Shown: piece after piece, positions 1-9,336 of the stretch
Layout: each line of letters begins with the position of its first letter
Numbering within the stretch: position 1 is the stretch's first letter
Source of the DNA: CBDCGV01 sp965216955
GTDB lineage: Bacteria > Bacteroidota > Bacteroidia > Chitinophagales > JADIYW01
Reading direction: 5' to 3'
DNA: 64,000 nt
Assembly (NCBI GenBank): GCA_965216955.1
Contig: CBDCGV010000011.1
Span: forward strand, 327,764-391,763
Position numbers and translations under genes: made by a program
The notes under the pieces: generated by a model
Told to the model about the DNA's origin: nothing
The model's input: only the letters and a program-made list of their open reading frames with translations
Databases searched by the model: none

Positions 1-1926
1 TTTATCAATATTTTGAATAATCGCCACTTTCTGGCCTGACTTATTAACGATTGATTTCATTACAAAATCTGTAGGCCTATCAATATTATTCTCTTCGACA
101 TAAGTAGCGATTAGCTTTACAAATTCTCTTCCAAATCGATTGGCCTTTCCCATACTTACACCAGAGATATTTGATAACTCTTCAATATTAATAGGGTATT
201 GAGTAGCCATATCTTCTAAAGAAGGGTCTTGAAAAATCACATAAGGTGGGAAATTCTTTTGCTTAGCAACTTTCTTTCTTAAATCTTGTAAAATCTTAAA
301 CAAAACAGGATCAACAGCATTTCCATTACTCTTGGCACTTGTAACAACATGCTCTTCGTTTCCTCCCCCGGCAGGATAGGTGTGGTTAAGGACAATATTA
401 ATAGAATAAGGGGCCTCAATATATGTATGTCCCTTTTCTGTTATTCTAAGAAGTCCATATTGTTCTATGTCTTTTTCTAGAAGATTTTCAAGCAATGCTT
501 TTCTTAGGATAGTGTTCCAAAAAATAGGTGTCTGATCTTTACCTACTCCAAAAGAACTTAGCTGGTCGTGTTTAAACGTAATCATATCATTGTTTTTCTT
601 TCCTAAAAGAAAATTAACGATGTAATTAATTTTAAACTGCTCATTTACTTCTTTAATTGCTTTAATTCCCAGCAAAATTGGCTCTTTCGCATCTATCTCT
701 TCTTTTGGAGTTTTACAATTATCACACATCTCATCGCAATGACTTTGATAATCTTCTCCAAAGTAGTGAAGCACAAAACGCTTTCGACATTCTCCCGTTT
801 CTGCATAAGCAGTAACTTCCATTAAATGTTGTAAAGTAATTTCCCTTTCCGAAACGGGCTTATCTCGCATAAATTTTTCTAATTTATCGATATCCTTGTG
901 TGCAAAATAAGCAATACATTTTCCGTCTAAGCCATCACGCCCGGCACGTCCTGTTTCTTGGTAATAATTTTCTAAGCTCTTAGGAATATCATAATGAATT
1001 ACAAAGCGCACATCAGGTTTGTCTATACCCATTCCAAAAGCAATAGTTGCTACAATGACATCCACATCTTCCATTAGAAAACGATCCTGTGTCTCCGAGC
1101 GAACGGCAGAATCTAATCCTGCATGGTAAGGGGCAGCATTAATTCCATTTATCTGTAACACCTCCGCAACTTCTTCTGTAGATTTTCTACTAAGGCAATA
1201 GACTATTCCACATCTTCCCGTGTCTGGATGCTTAATGAACTGAACCATATCCTTAATGGTGGCATCTTTATTTAGTTTAGGACGAACTTCATAGTACAGG
1301 TTTTCTCTTAAAAAAGAAGAAATGTAAACACAAGGGTCTTCCATGCGTAGTGTTTTCATAATATCCGACTGTACCTTTGGTGTAGCAGTGGCCGTCAAAG
1401 CCATCATAGGGATATTATCCCCTATTTTCTCAATCATAGACCGAATTCGACGATATTCTGGACGAAAATCGTGACCCCATTCTGATATACAATGCGCCTC
1501 ATCAACAGCAACAAAAGAAATATTTACAGCGCTAAAGAACTCGATATATTCTTCCTTTATCAAAGACTCAGGTGCGACATATAAAATCTTGGTATTTCCC
1601 TGTTTAATATCCTCCTTTACTTTATCAACTTGTGATTTATTTAAAGAAGAGTTTAAAAAATGAGCAATACTATCATTATTACTATATCCCCTTACTAAAT
1701 CCACTTGATTTTTCATTAACGCAATAAGCGGAGAAATTACTATCGCTGTTCCTTTACTCAAGATGGCTGGCAATTGATAACAAAGTGATTTTCCTCCTCC
1801 AGTAGGCATAATAACAAACGTGTCCTTATGTGCCAAAACACTTTGTATAATGGCCTCTTGATTGCCTTTAAACGCCTCAAAACCAAAATATTTTTTTAGG
1901 GATTCTACTAATATTCCTGCTGACAT
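1..1926 (-). CDS. recQ: ATP-dependent DNA helicase RecQ (C-terminus cut by window edge)
   Basis: RecQ unwinds DNA 3' to 5' in recombination and fork repair. The reading frame is open from the ATG at 1926 to the window edge (642 codons). Visible in order are the Walker A motif (PTGGGKS, near residue 45), the DEAH box inside VDEAHCISEWGHDFR, the SAT-like motif LTATAT, the QETGRAGRDG motif VI, the RecQ zinc-binding cysteines (CRKR...CDEMCDNC, near residues 380-405), a winged-helix region, and the start of an HRDC domain near residues 560-630 (PINIEELSNISGVSMGKANRFG). RecQ proteins of this group usually run to about 700-730 residues, so less than 100 residues are missing. A perfect TATATTTG at 1997-2004 lies upstream and may be its -7 box. 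The family assignment is very secure. Confidence 0.96.
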   Translation of the reverse strand, partial: MSAGILVESLKKYFGFEAFKGNQEAIIQSVLAHKDTFVIMPTGGGKSLCYQLPAILSKGTAIVISPLIALMKNQVDLVRGYSNNDSIAHFLNSSLNKSQVDKVKEDIKQGNTKILYVAPESLIKEEYIEFFSAVNISFVAVDEAHCISEWGHDFRPEYRRIRSMIEKIGDNIPMMALTATATPKVQSDIMKTLRMEDPCVYISSFLRENLYYEVRPKLNKDATIKDMVQFIKHPDTGRCGIVYCLSRKSTEEVAEVLQINGINAAPYHAGLDSAVRSETQDRFLMEDVDVIVATIAFGMGIDKPDVRFVIHYDIPKSLENYYQETGRAGRDGLDGKCIAYFAHKDIDKLEKFMRDKPVSEREITLQHLMEVTAYAETGECRKRFVLHYFGEDYQSHCDEMCDNCKTPKEEIDAKEPILLGIKAIKEVNEQFKINYIVNFLLGKKNNDMITFKHDQLSSFGVGKDQTPIFWNTILRKALLENLLEKDIEQYGLLRITEKGHTYIEAPYSINIVLNHTYPAGGGNEEHVVTSAKSNGNAVDPVLFKILQDLRKKVAKQKNFPPYVIFQDPSLEDMATQYPINIEELSNISGVSMGKANRFGREFVKLIATYVEENNIDRPTDFVMKSIVNKSGQKVAIIQNIDK

Positions 1927-1996
1927 ACTTTTTCCTTTACACTTTTACTCCTTATCCATTATAAAATGCAAGTTTCTAAACCCACATTTGCTAAAA

Positions 1997-2004
1997 CAAA
2001 TATA
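1997..2004 (-). promoter_or_regulatory. Candidate -7 element for recQ
   Basis: On the minus strand this reads TATATTTG, a perfect match to the Bacteroidota -7 consensus TAnnTTTG. It lies about 70 bases before the recQ ATG. No TTG is seen at the ideal 17-23 base spacing, so the call rests on one box. Confidence 0.3.
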
Positions 2005-2159
2005 ATTGCTTACATATTATGCGATAGATAGCCAATTTTTACTAAAAAGTTAATTGAAATTTGGCAAAATATTCAACTTTTTTACAATAAATAACAGTTA
2101 GAAGCTCTAAGGATATTTACCTTTACAAAGTAATAAGGTATTGCCTTAAATTAAAATAA

Positions 2160-3255
2160 ATGAATAAAACAAATACATACGTAGCCATAATGGCGGGAGG
2201 CATTGGGAGTAGATTTTGGCCAGCTAGTAGAACTACGTTACCAAAGCAGTTTTTAGATATTCTGGGAACAGGAAAAACACTCATTCAGGCAACTTATGAA
2301 CGCTTCCTAAAACTTTGCCCCAAAGAGCATATTTTTATCCTTACCAATAAGATATATATTGATCTGGTTAAGGAGCAGCTGCCCGAGTTAAAAGATGACC
2401 AAATTTTGGGAGAACCAGCCAGAAAAAATACTGCGCCCTGTATTGCATATGTATCTCATAAAATCAAAGTCAAGAATCCAAATGCTAACATTATTGTGGC
2501 ACCATCTGACCACATTGTTTTAAACGAAAAGGAATTCACCCCGTATTGGTCAAAAAGCTATTGACTTTGTATCTAAAAATGACGCCTTAGTAACTTTAGG
2601 CATTGTGCCAACAAGGCCTGATACTGGTTATGGGTACATACAATTCAGAGAGGGGGTGGTAGAAAAAGAAATTTTTAAAGTAAAAACCTTTACAGAAAAG
2701 CCCAACTTTTCAACCGCTGAAAAATTCATTGATAGTGGTGATTTTCTTTGGAACGCAGGTATTTTTATATGGAATGTGAACAGCATTCTTTCTTCTTTTC
2801 AAAAACACCTGCACGACATATATGAGACTTTTATAGAAGCGGAGTCTTTTTTTTATACAGAAAAAGAAGACAAAGCCATTCTCAAAGCTTTTACTGTTTG
2901 TCCAAGTATTTCTATTGATTATGGCATAATGGAAAAAGCTGAGAATGTATATATCATTCCTTCCGATTTCGGCTGGTCAGATCTTGGCACCTGGAAATCT
3001 TTACATTCTGAAAAAGAAAAAGACTCAAATAACAATGCTACGATTGGCAATATGATAAAGACTTATGATGCAAGTAATAACATGATAAGTGTTCCAGACG
3101 AAAAACTTGTAATTATTCAAGGATTAGAAAATTTCATTGTTGTAGATACGGATGATGTTTTGCTTATCTGCAATAAAGAGAAAGAACAAATGATCAAACA
3201 GATCACTTCTGATATTAAAAAAAGAGAAAAAAGGATCGACTTATTTATAAGCTAG
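2160..3255 (+). CDS. Mannose-1-phosphate guanylyltransferase, frameshifted
   Basis: This enzyme makes GDP-mannose from mannose-1-phosphate and GTP, feeding polysaccharide and glycan synthesis. The nucleotidyltransferase signature (AGGIGSRFWPASR, residues 12-24) and the EPARKNTAPC and APSDH motifs lie in the first half. The second half has PTRPDTGYGYIQ, the FTEKP motif and GWSDLGTW. The gene is split: the first frame stops at 2564, and the second is open from before 2605 to 3255. Removing one C from the CCCC run at 2539-2542 restores a continuous frame of 364 residues (…EKEFTRIGQKAIDFVSK…), a normal family length with no residues lost. I infer a sequence error, although a real inactivating mutation is possible. 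The product lacks the C-terminal isomerase domain of bifunctional ManC proteins. Confidence 0.9.
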
Positions 3256-3321
3256 TTCTTTATCCATTAATAGAATTCTGTTGTACTAACTCAAGGACAA
3301 TTTAAATCACGCAACAAAACA

Positions 3322-4099
3322 ATGAACACTTTAAAAGTTGCCATATTTCAATTAAACCTTGTTTGGGAGAATATTGCTTCCAATATGCAGAAAATAGAGG
3401 ATTTAGCCTATTCAATTTCAGAAAATATAGATCTAATTGTTTTACCTGAAATGTTTACAACAGGGTTTTCCATGAATGCGAAGAAGCATGCAGAAACTAT
3501 GGATGGAAAAACGATAGGAAGAATAAAAAAAATCGCCAAAGATCTTAATTGCACGATTGCTGGAAGTATAATAATAAAGGAAGATGAAGTTTTTCGAAAT
3601 AGGTTCATTTGGATTGGCCCTAAAAATAAGTGTCTCACCTATGATAAAAGACATTCTTTTTCTCTTTTAGAGGAAGAAACTGTTTATACAAGTGGAAATA
3701 AAAAAACACTAATTGAATATCAAAACTGGAAAGTAAGTCCATTTATTTGCTATGATCTTAGGTTTCCAGTTTGGTGTAGGGAATTTGGAAGAAGAAACGC
3801 TTCAAATATATGTAGCTAACTGGCCCGCTAAACGTAGCCATCACTGGAAGCACTTACTCAAAGCTAGAGCGATAGAGAATCAATGTTATGTTATAGGGGT
3901 TAATAGAGTTGGAAATGACAATAATAATGTTGCACACTCTGGAGATTCAAGTATTTTTGATTTTAAGGGAGAAGAATTGTTGACCATCAAGGATGAAGAA
4001 ACTATCAAAATTACTTCCTTAAGCTTAGAAGAACTGATGAACTATAGAAAAAGATATCCTTTTCAAAAAGATAGAGATAATTTTACAATTGTTCCATAA
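3322..4099 (+). CDS. Nitrilase-family amidohydrolase (omega-amidase/YafV-like), frameshifted
   Basis: A carbon-nitrogen hydrolase of the Nit2/YafV branch, whose members deaminate alpha-ketoglutaramate and similar omega-amides in metabolite repair. The Glu-Lys-Cys triad is visible: Glu in LPEMFTTGFSM, Lys in YDKRHSF and Cys in ICYDLRFP. The downstream block VANWPAKRSHHWKHLLKARAIENQ is typical of this branch. The frame breaks after PVWCR. Deleting one G from the GGG at 3779-3781 joins the parts into a 258-residue protein of usual length, so a sequence error is likely. The stop codon shares a base with the next ATG (TAATG), which suggests translational coupling. The substrate is inferred from the family only. 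Confidence 0.88.
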
Positions 4100-4428
4100 T
4101 GGCTTTTAAAGAAAAAGATTGGGAAGAAATAGAAGCTCGGTTGGAGCAAAGGTTTGGTAAAAAACCAAACTTGCAAAGCATCCTGTTTCTGATTGGACAC
4201 AGAGAATTGGGGCAATTAGAACATAAATTCAGCAAAGAACAAAAACAAGATTTAATTCACATAGCCGTTTGCACCCTATTAAGTAGAAAAGGTTATTACA
4301 AATATCTTGGTAAAGACAAAGATGGGTGGCCCCACTTTGTATTTACTAATGAAAAAAACAACCTTAATCATAAGGAACAGGAAAATTTGCTAAAAGAGGA
4401 GATTATTCATTATTTTAAAGAGTTGTAA
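4099..4428 (+). CDS. Conserved-looking small cytoplasmic protein, function unknown
   Basis: A 109-residue soluble protein with many charged residues, no signal peptide and no membrane segment. I do not recognise a named domain. The segment ILFLIGHRELGQ followed by a charged helix and a GYYKYLGKDKDGWPHF stretch suggests a compact alpha-rich fold. Its ATG overlaps the stop of the preceding amidohydrolase by one base, so the two are probably translated together. The cyclophilin gene follows 12 bases downstream. Composition and codon use match the neighbours, so the gene is very likely real. Confidence 0.8.
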   Translation: MAFKEKDWEEIEARLEQRFGKKPNLQSILFLIGHRELGQLEHKFSKEQKQDLIHIAVCTLLSRKGYYKYLGKDKDGWPHFVFTNEKNNLNHKEQENLLKEEIIHYFKEL

Positions 4429-4440
4429 ATAAAATTCAAA

Positions 4441-5091
4441 ATGAGACAGTTATTATTTGGTGCAGCAGTATTATTTACCTTGTTAAGTTGTAATAGAGAA
4501 CAAATGGTTCTTATATCTACTAATCATGGTGACATAAAGTTAAAGCTGTATGAAGAAACACCGCTTCATAAAGAGAATTTTTTTAAGCTTGTTAATGAGG
4601 GTTATTTTGATAGTCTATTATTCCATAGAGTGATTAATGAATTTATGGTTCAAGGTGGTGATCCAAATTCAAAAAATGCTACAAAAAATGCTGCTTTAGG
4701 TTCAGGAGGGCCTGGTTATACTATTCCGGCTGAGTTTAATTCGAAGTTAATTCATAAAAAGGGTGCACTAGCTGCTGCAAGAATGCCAGATCAAATGAAT
4801 CCTGAAAAAGCATCCTCAGGATCTCAGTTTTATATTGTTCATGGTAAAAAAGTTGCCGAGCAAGAACTTAGCTATTTGGAAAATAAATCTGGTATAAAGT
4901 ATAGTGAAGAACAAAAAACAATTTATAAGACTATTGGTGGAACTCCTTTCTTAGACAATAATTATACTGTTTTTGGAGAAGTTGTTGAAGGGATTGAAGT
5001 CGTCGATAATATTGCCGATGTTAGTACGAACCCCAGGGATCGCCCTATTGAAGATGTTATTATGAAACAAGTCAAAGTAGTTAAAAAATAA
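4441..5091 (+). CDS. Cyclophilin-type peptidyl-prolyl isomerase, lipoprotein
   Basis: A cyclophilin that should catalyse prolyl cis/trans isomerisation during folding of exported proteins. The N-terminus is a lipoprotein signal with lipobox LLSC, giving a lipidated Cys17, so it acts in the periplasm attached to a membrane. The cyclophilin core follows: FHRVINEFMVQGGDP holds the catalytic-site Arg, with later GSGGPGYTIPAEF, SQFYIVHG and FGEVVEGIEVVDNI. An insertion near residues 140-170 (EQELSYLENKSGIKYSEEQ) is common in Bacteroidota members. It lies between the amidohydrolase group and obg, all co-directional with short gaps. Confidence 0.93.
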   Translation: MRQLLFGAAVLFTLLSCNREQMVLISTNHGDIKLKLYEETPLHKENFFKLVNEGYFDSLLFHRVINEFMVQGGDPNSKNATKNAALGSGGPGYTIPAEFNSKLIHKKGALAAARMPDQMNPEKASSGSQFYIVHGKKVAEQELSYLENKSGIKYSEEQKTIYKTIGGTPFLDNNYTVFGEVVEGIEVVDNIADVSTNPRDRPIEDVIMKQVKVVKK

Positions 5092-5121
5092 ACCCTTGTT
5101 AAGTGGGGAAGATCATTTGAG

Positions 5122-6123
5122 ATGGAAGGGGGAAATTTTGTTGATTATGTAAAAATTCATTGCCGCTCAGGCAATGGAGGAGTGGGGTCTCTGCACTTCA
5201 GAAGAGAAAAACATGTGCCAAAAGGTGGCCCTGATGGAGGAGATGGTGGCCGTGGGGGTCATATAATTTTGCGCGGCAATAAACAACTCTGGACTTTACT
5301 CCATTTAAAATACAAGAAACATGTTATTGCTAAAAATGGAGGAAATGGAGAAGGAGGGTTAAGATCAGGATCTAATGGAGAAGACATTATTCTAGAAGTC
5401 CCTTTAGGTACTGTAGCAAAAGACTTTGAAACAGGTAAAAAAGAAATTGAAATCTTAGAAGATGGGCAAGAGTTTGTTTGGCTTGAAGGGGGAAAAGGAG
5501 GCTTGGGCAATAACCACTTTAAATCTGCCACTCGACAAGCACCTATGTATGCTCAACCAGGTTTATCTGGCAAAGAAGCATGGAAAATTCTAGAATTAAA
5601 AGTACTTGCAGATGTAGGGCTAGTTGGGTTTCCAAATGCTGGCAAGTCCACATTATTATCTGTTTTAAGCGCTGCAAAACCCAAAGTAGCCAATTATCCA
5701 TTTACCACACTCGTTCCAAACCTCGGAGTCGTCTCATATAGAGATGACAAATCTTTCGTTATGGCAGACATCCCCGGTATTATAGAAGGAGCTCATAAAG
5801 GCAAAGGTTTAGGACATCGCTTTTTAAGGCATATTGAACGAAACGCCCTTTTATTTTTTTTAATTCCAAGTGACAGTGAGAACATTGTCAAAGAATATAA
5901 AACACTATTAAACGAACTGGAAAAATTTAATCCAGAATTGCTCCATAAAGACCGTTTACTAGGGGTCAGCAAATCTGATCTTTTAGATGAAGAACTTATA
6001 GCACTGATAAAAATGGAATTGCCAAAAGAAGTAGAGTGTGTCTTTTTCTCTTCAGCAACACAACAAGGTATCTTAGAACTAAAAGACAAACTTTGGAAAC
6101 TAATAAATAAAAAAGTGCTTTAA
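5122..6123 (+). CDS. obg: GTPase Obg (ribosome assembly)
   Basis: Obg is an essential GTPase that binds the large ribosomal subunit and links its assembly to growth state. Residues 1-160 form the glycine-rich Obg fold (NFVDYVKIHCRSGNGG, GGPDGGDGGRGG). The G domain starts with P-loop GFPNAGKS at 169-176, followed by the Obg switch regions (NYPFTTLVPNLGVV, DIPGIIEGAHKGKGLGHRFL). The G4 motif reads SKSD in place of NKxD, a variant common in this phylum. The 333-residue length lacks the variable C-terminal extension seen in some other bacteria. It follows the cyclophilin by 30 bases and converges on the gene at 6176. Confidence 0.97.
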   Translation: MEGGNFVDYVKIHCRSGNGGVGSLHFRREKHVPKGGPDGGDGGRGGHIILRGNKQLWTLLHLKYKKHVIAKNGGNGEGGLRSGSNGEDIILEVPLGTVAKDFETGKKEIEILEDGQEFVWLEGGKGGLGNNHFKSATRQAPMYAQPGLSGKEAWKILELKVLADVGLVGFPNAGKSTLLSVLSAAKPKVANYPFTTLVPNLGVVSYRDDKSFVMADIPGIIEGAHKGKGLGHRFLRHIERNALLFFLIPSDSENIVKEYKTLLNELEKFNPELLHKDRLLGVSKSDLLDEELIALIKMELPKEVECVFFSSATQQGILELKDKLWKLINKKVL

Positions 6124-6175
6124 AAAGTGCCTTTTGTTTTTAATGTTTTGCAGTTTTACAAATGCTGATCAATAA

Positions 6176-9049
6176 TTACTCCATTGTTGGCAAGAGATTA
6201 AAGTATGGACTCTGTTCTAATTTATGCGGTTTTGTCTTTAACTTAAATGGTGTATCATTATCAAATACTTCAGAAAGCAAAGTATTAAGTTTACGCTTGT
6301 AAACAACTAATTCCTCACTTGAAATTATACTTCCATTCCTTAATTTTAGCAACCCTGAATCAATATCTCTAACAGTATAAAACCCTACTTTAATATTATT
6401 ATTGTTTTCACACAACAAATATAACAACGCATAAAAATACCCTTGGAACCCTTCTTTGTAATCATCGTTTTTAAAGTAGAAATCGAAATATTCTTCGAGT
6501 GAAAGCAGTGCTTTTTTGTAAAATGGGCTTCTTATTTTTGCTGCTCCTGTTTTATAGTCAATAATTTGAACGACTTCTTTTGAGCCTTCTTTTATCAAAT
6601 CAACTCTGTCAATAACTCCTTTTAAAAGGACTTCTTTATTTTTAGAAAAGGAATATGGAGCATGCAATTTCTTCTCCAAGGCAATAACTTTAAAGGGGCA
6701 TCTCGAAATATCAGCAGTAATTATTTTTCTTGCTAATTCCGTGATAATATCCTTAATTAATGCGTTTTTTCCTTCTAGTTTCTCTAGTTGGACAGCATAG
6801 TTTTCCTTTAAAAAAGCTTTTTCAATGGCTTTATAAATCAATTTATCACTCAACACTTTTTCTAAATCCTCCTTATGCACCCACCCATCGTAATCTAAAA
6901 ACGGCATATACAACTGCTCCATAGTAGAATGAAAAAGCGTTCCAAAAATTCTATAATCCACATGCTCCGCCGTCTCATTGGGCTCTCTTATTTCTGCAAT
7001 GTATTTTAAGTAGAATAAAAAAGGATCTCTCAAATAAGTTGTTAATGCTGTTGGACTAACCGAACGATCCCCCTCTAAAAAGGCTGCCAACTTTTTCAAA
7101 ACATCTTCTGCCTTATCAATTTCCTCTATTTTAAAACTATTTTCTTTTTTGCTTTTAGCTCTAACAACACTTTGTGAAACAGATATCAACTTGTTGGCTG
7201 AAAAGTCGCTTAAAATTTGCTCTATAAATCGACTTTTGTTTTGATTAACGCCCACACCTTCATTTAAATAAACCAGATCTACATTTTTTGCTCTTTGAAA
7301 TAACCTATAAAAGTGATAGCTAAAAATTTCATCCCCATCCTCATGTGTAGGAATTTCAAAAACACTTCTAATTAAGTAAGGTATAAATGAAACAGCTCTT
7401 TTCCCTCCAGTAGGCAAATAACCCTCATTCATTGAAAGCATTATTACATTTTCAAAATCCAAATTCCTTGTTTCCAAAAAACCCATTATTTGTACATTGG
7501 CCTCTTTGTTTGTTGTAAAAGGAACTTTAGTTGTTCCTATTATTTGAAGAAGTGTATTTAAAAAGGAAGGAAATGCCAGCTGATAATTCTGTTTTTGAAA
7601 AATAGCCATTACCTCTGAAATAGAATGGATGCTCTCGCATAACATTATATACTCATTTATATAGTCCTCTTTCAATTTGGCCTCAATCTTTTCCTTTATT
7701 TTAGTAAAGAGTTCTAATAAAATATCGTTGGAGATTTCAGCAGCTCCAAGCGCTATTAAAAACGAACCAACATCTTCAAATTCCTGAAACAGGTCTGCCT
7801 CTACCAAATACAAATTCTGATGTACTATGGAATTCTTAAACTCCAACCGTTTCTTTTCCGGGATTAATTTTCTAATTAAAAGGTTTTCAAAAAATCTAAA
7901 AATGTCTTTATAATAAAAAAAGGTCTTCTTATCTCTCTGTCTCTTATTTTTTAACAATTGTGTTATTGAAAACAATAACTGGCAAGAAGAAGACGAGCCC
8001 AACGAGTATCCCATAGTTATATTCGAGTCTTCTAAATGCGATGGCAATTGAGGTATTATATAGTTTAATAAAGATTCGTCGTTTAAAACTAAAACGGTTT
8101 TTTGACCCTTTTTGACATATGCTTCTAATAATTCAAAGGCATAATTAACCTGACTACTATCATTTGAAGCTTCAACAACTTGAATGTTTTTTTGCTGTTG
8201 AATAAGTTCTGTAGAAATTTTAAAAGTGTTTTTTTCAGATAATCGTTCCAGGTTTTCTCTTAAGTGATTTCCCGCCTTATGCAAGGTGTTTTCAAGATAA
8301 AAATCATCCGTATCCCAAACTATTATTGCATCATAATACAACTGCAATGCTCTAAAAATTCTATACTCAGAAGTGGACAACGCATTAAACCCCGCTAATA
8401 CAATTTGACGATTAGAAAAATTAATCTGCTGACTTTCTAATTGATTAACCAAATCTTTGTAAAGCATTCCTTCGTAAGCAATATTTCTTTTTTTAAGAAC
8501 ATCATTGAGTTCATTATAAATGGAATCAAGAGACTGGTAGTATGCTTTGAATCGATCTGTATAAACGTTTTTATCTCCCTTGCTTGAGTTTATGCTTTCC
8601 CAAAACTGATGAAGCAATTGCATCTTTTCTTCAGGAAGTTCAAAAGCATCATCAATTGTCTTTATGTCTGATATAAAAGAAAAAAGCTTTTGTGCATCAG
8701 CCATGTACTTGTCAATTTCATCAAAATCTTTTATTAATGTTTTTCCAAAATGATAAAACTCTTCAAAGTCCGTTTTATCATTTAACAATTTCAAATAAAT
8801 AGGATACAGCTCTGCCAATAGTGTTAATTCATCCGCAACCTCTTTATTACAAGCATCACTTACAAATTGTTGAATACTTAGGATTTCTGGCAACCAAAAT
8901 GCATTTTTTTGCTGCGCCACTTTCTGAATTACAATTTTTTTAAATACTGCACTCGCCCTTTTAGTTGGAAAAACAAAAATCGACTCCTCCAAGTTTCCAA
9001 TGTGATCAGGAATTAATTTTTCGTACAATGCCTCTAAAAATGATTGCAT
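6176..9049 (-). CDS. PD-(D/E)XK nuclease-family protein, AddB-like
   Basis: A 957-residue protein resembling the AddB/RexB side of bacterial double-strand-break processing enzymes as found in Bacteroidota. The N-terminus has a degenerate helicase-like start (SIFVFPTKRASAVFKK), the middle resembles inactivated UvrD-type helicase domains (NVIMLSMNEGYLP, residues near 520), and the C-terminus has a PD-(D/E)XK nuclease core with GVIDRVD near 810 and the catalytic DYK of QIIDYKTG near 831-833. I see no C-terminal iron-sulphur cysteines of the classical AddB type. An AddA-like partner is not in the window. It converges on obg. The family is fairly certain; the role in recombination is inferred. Confidence 0.85.
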   Translation of the reverse strand: MQSFLEALYEKLIPDHIGNLEESIFVFPTKRASAVFKKIVIQKVAQQKNAFWLPEILSIQQFVSDACNKEVADELTLLAELYPIYLKLLNDKTDFEEFYHFGKTLIKDFDEIDKYMADAQKLFSFISDIKTIDDAFELPEEKMQLLHQFWESINSSKGDKNVYTDRFKAYYQSLDSIYNELNDVLKKRNIAYEGMLYKDLVNQLESQQINFSNRQIVLAGFNALSTSEYRIFRALQLYYDAIIVWDTDDFYLENTLHKAGNHLRENLERLSEKNTFKISTELIQQQKNIQVVEASNDSSQVNYAFELLEAYVKKGQKTVLVLNDESLLNYIIPQLPSHLEDSNITMGYSLGSSSSCQLLFSITQLLKNKRQRDKKTFFYYKDIFRFFENLLIRKLIPEKKRLEFKNSIVHQNLYLVEADLFQEFEDVGSFLIALGAAEISNDILLELFTKIKEKIEAKLKEDYINEYIMLCESIHSISEVMAIFQKQNYQLAFPSFLNTLLQIIGTTKVPFTTNKEANVQIMGFLETRNLDFENVIMLSMNEGYLPTGGKRAVSFIPYLIRSVFEIPTHEDGDEIFSYHFYRLFQRAKNVDLVYLNEGVGVNQNKSRFIEQILSDFSANKLISVSQSVVRAKSKKENSFKIEEIDKAEDVLKKLAAFLEGDRSVSPTALTTYLRDPFLFYLKYIAEIREPNETAEHVDYRIFGTLFHSTMEQLYMPFLDYDGWVHKEDLEKVLSDKLIYKAIEKAFLKENYAVQLEKLEGKNALIKDIITELARKIITADISRCPFKVIALEKKLHAPYSFSKNKEVLLKGVIDRVDLIKEGSKEVVQIIDYKTGAAKIRSPFYKKALLSLEEYFDFYFKNDDYKEGFQGYFYALLYLLCENNNNIKVGFYTVRDIDSGLLKLRNGSIISSEELVVYKRKLNTLLSEVFDNDTPFKLKTKPHKLEQSPYFNLLPTME

Positions 9050-9336
9050 GACTTAAAGTTAGAAGAGTTTTGGTAAATACAGACAATATGAACAGTATGT
9101 GTGCATTGTGAAAACTTACGAAAATTGTAAATCATTGTCCTTTAAACAATTAACAAAAAATGCACAAATCAATGTGAAAACAAATCCTACTAAATAGTGA
9201 ATCTCTCACCTCAAAAAAGAACAAAAGAACACAAAAAATGCACAAAAACAGGCCCAAATAACACTAAAGTTTCATTGCCAATTTAAGTGGTCATAAAACA
9301 CCTATGCTTCCTTTGTAGCAAACAAAAAATAAAATC
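9050..9336 (+). repeat. Intergenic region with a 16-base direct repeat
   Basis: This 287-base gap separates divergent genes. It holds two exact copies of ACAAAAAATGCACAAA, at 9153-9168 and 9231-9246, with starts 78 bases apart. The whole stretch is A-rich on this strand. No perfect TAnnTTTG box is visible before the gene at 9337. The repeats could be operator half-sites for that gene or chance in A-rich DNA. Confidence 0.4.

Noticed and set aside
6110..6145. AAAGTGC-type repeat between obg and the nuclease gene as terminator
   Set aside because: The copies are direct, not inverted, so no stable hairpin forms.
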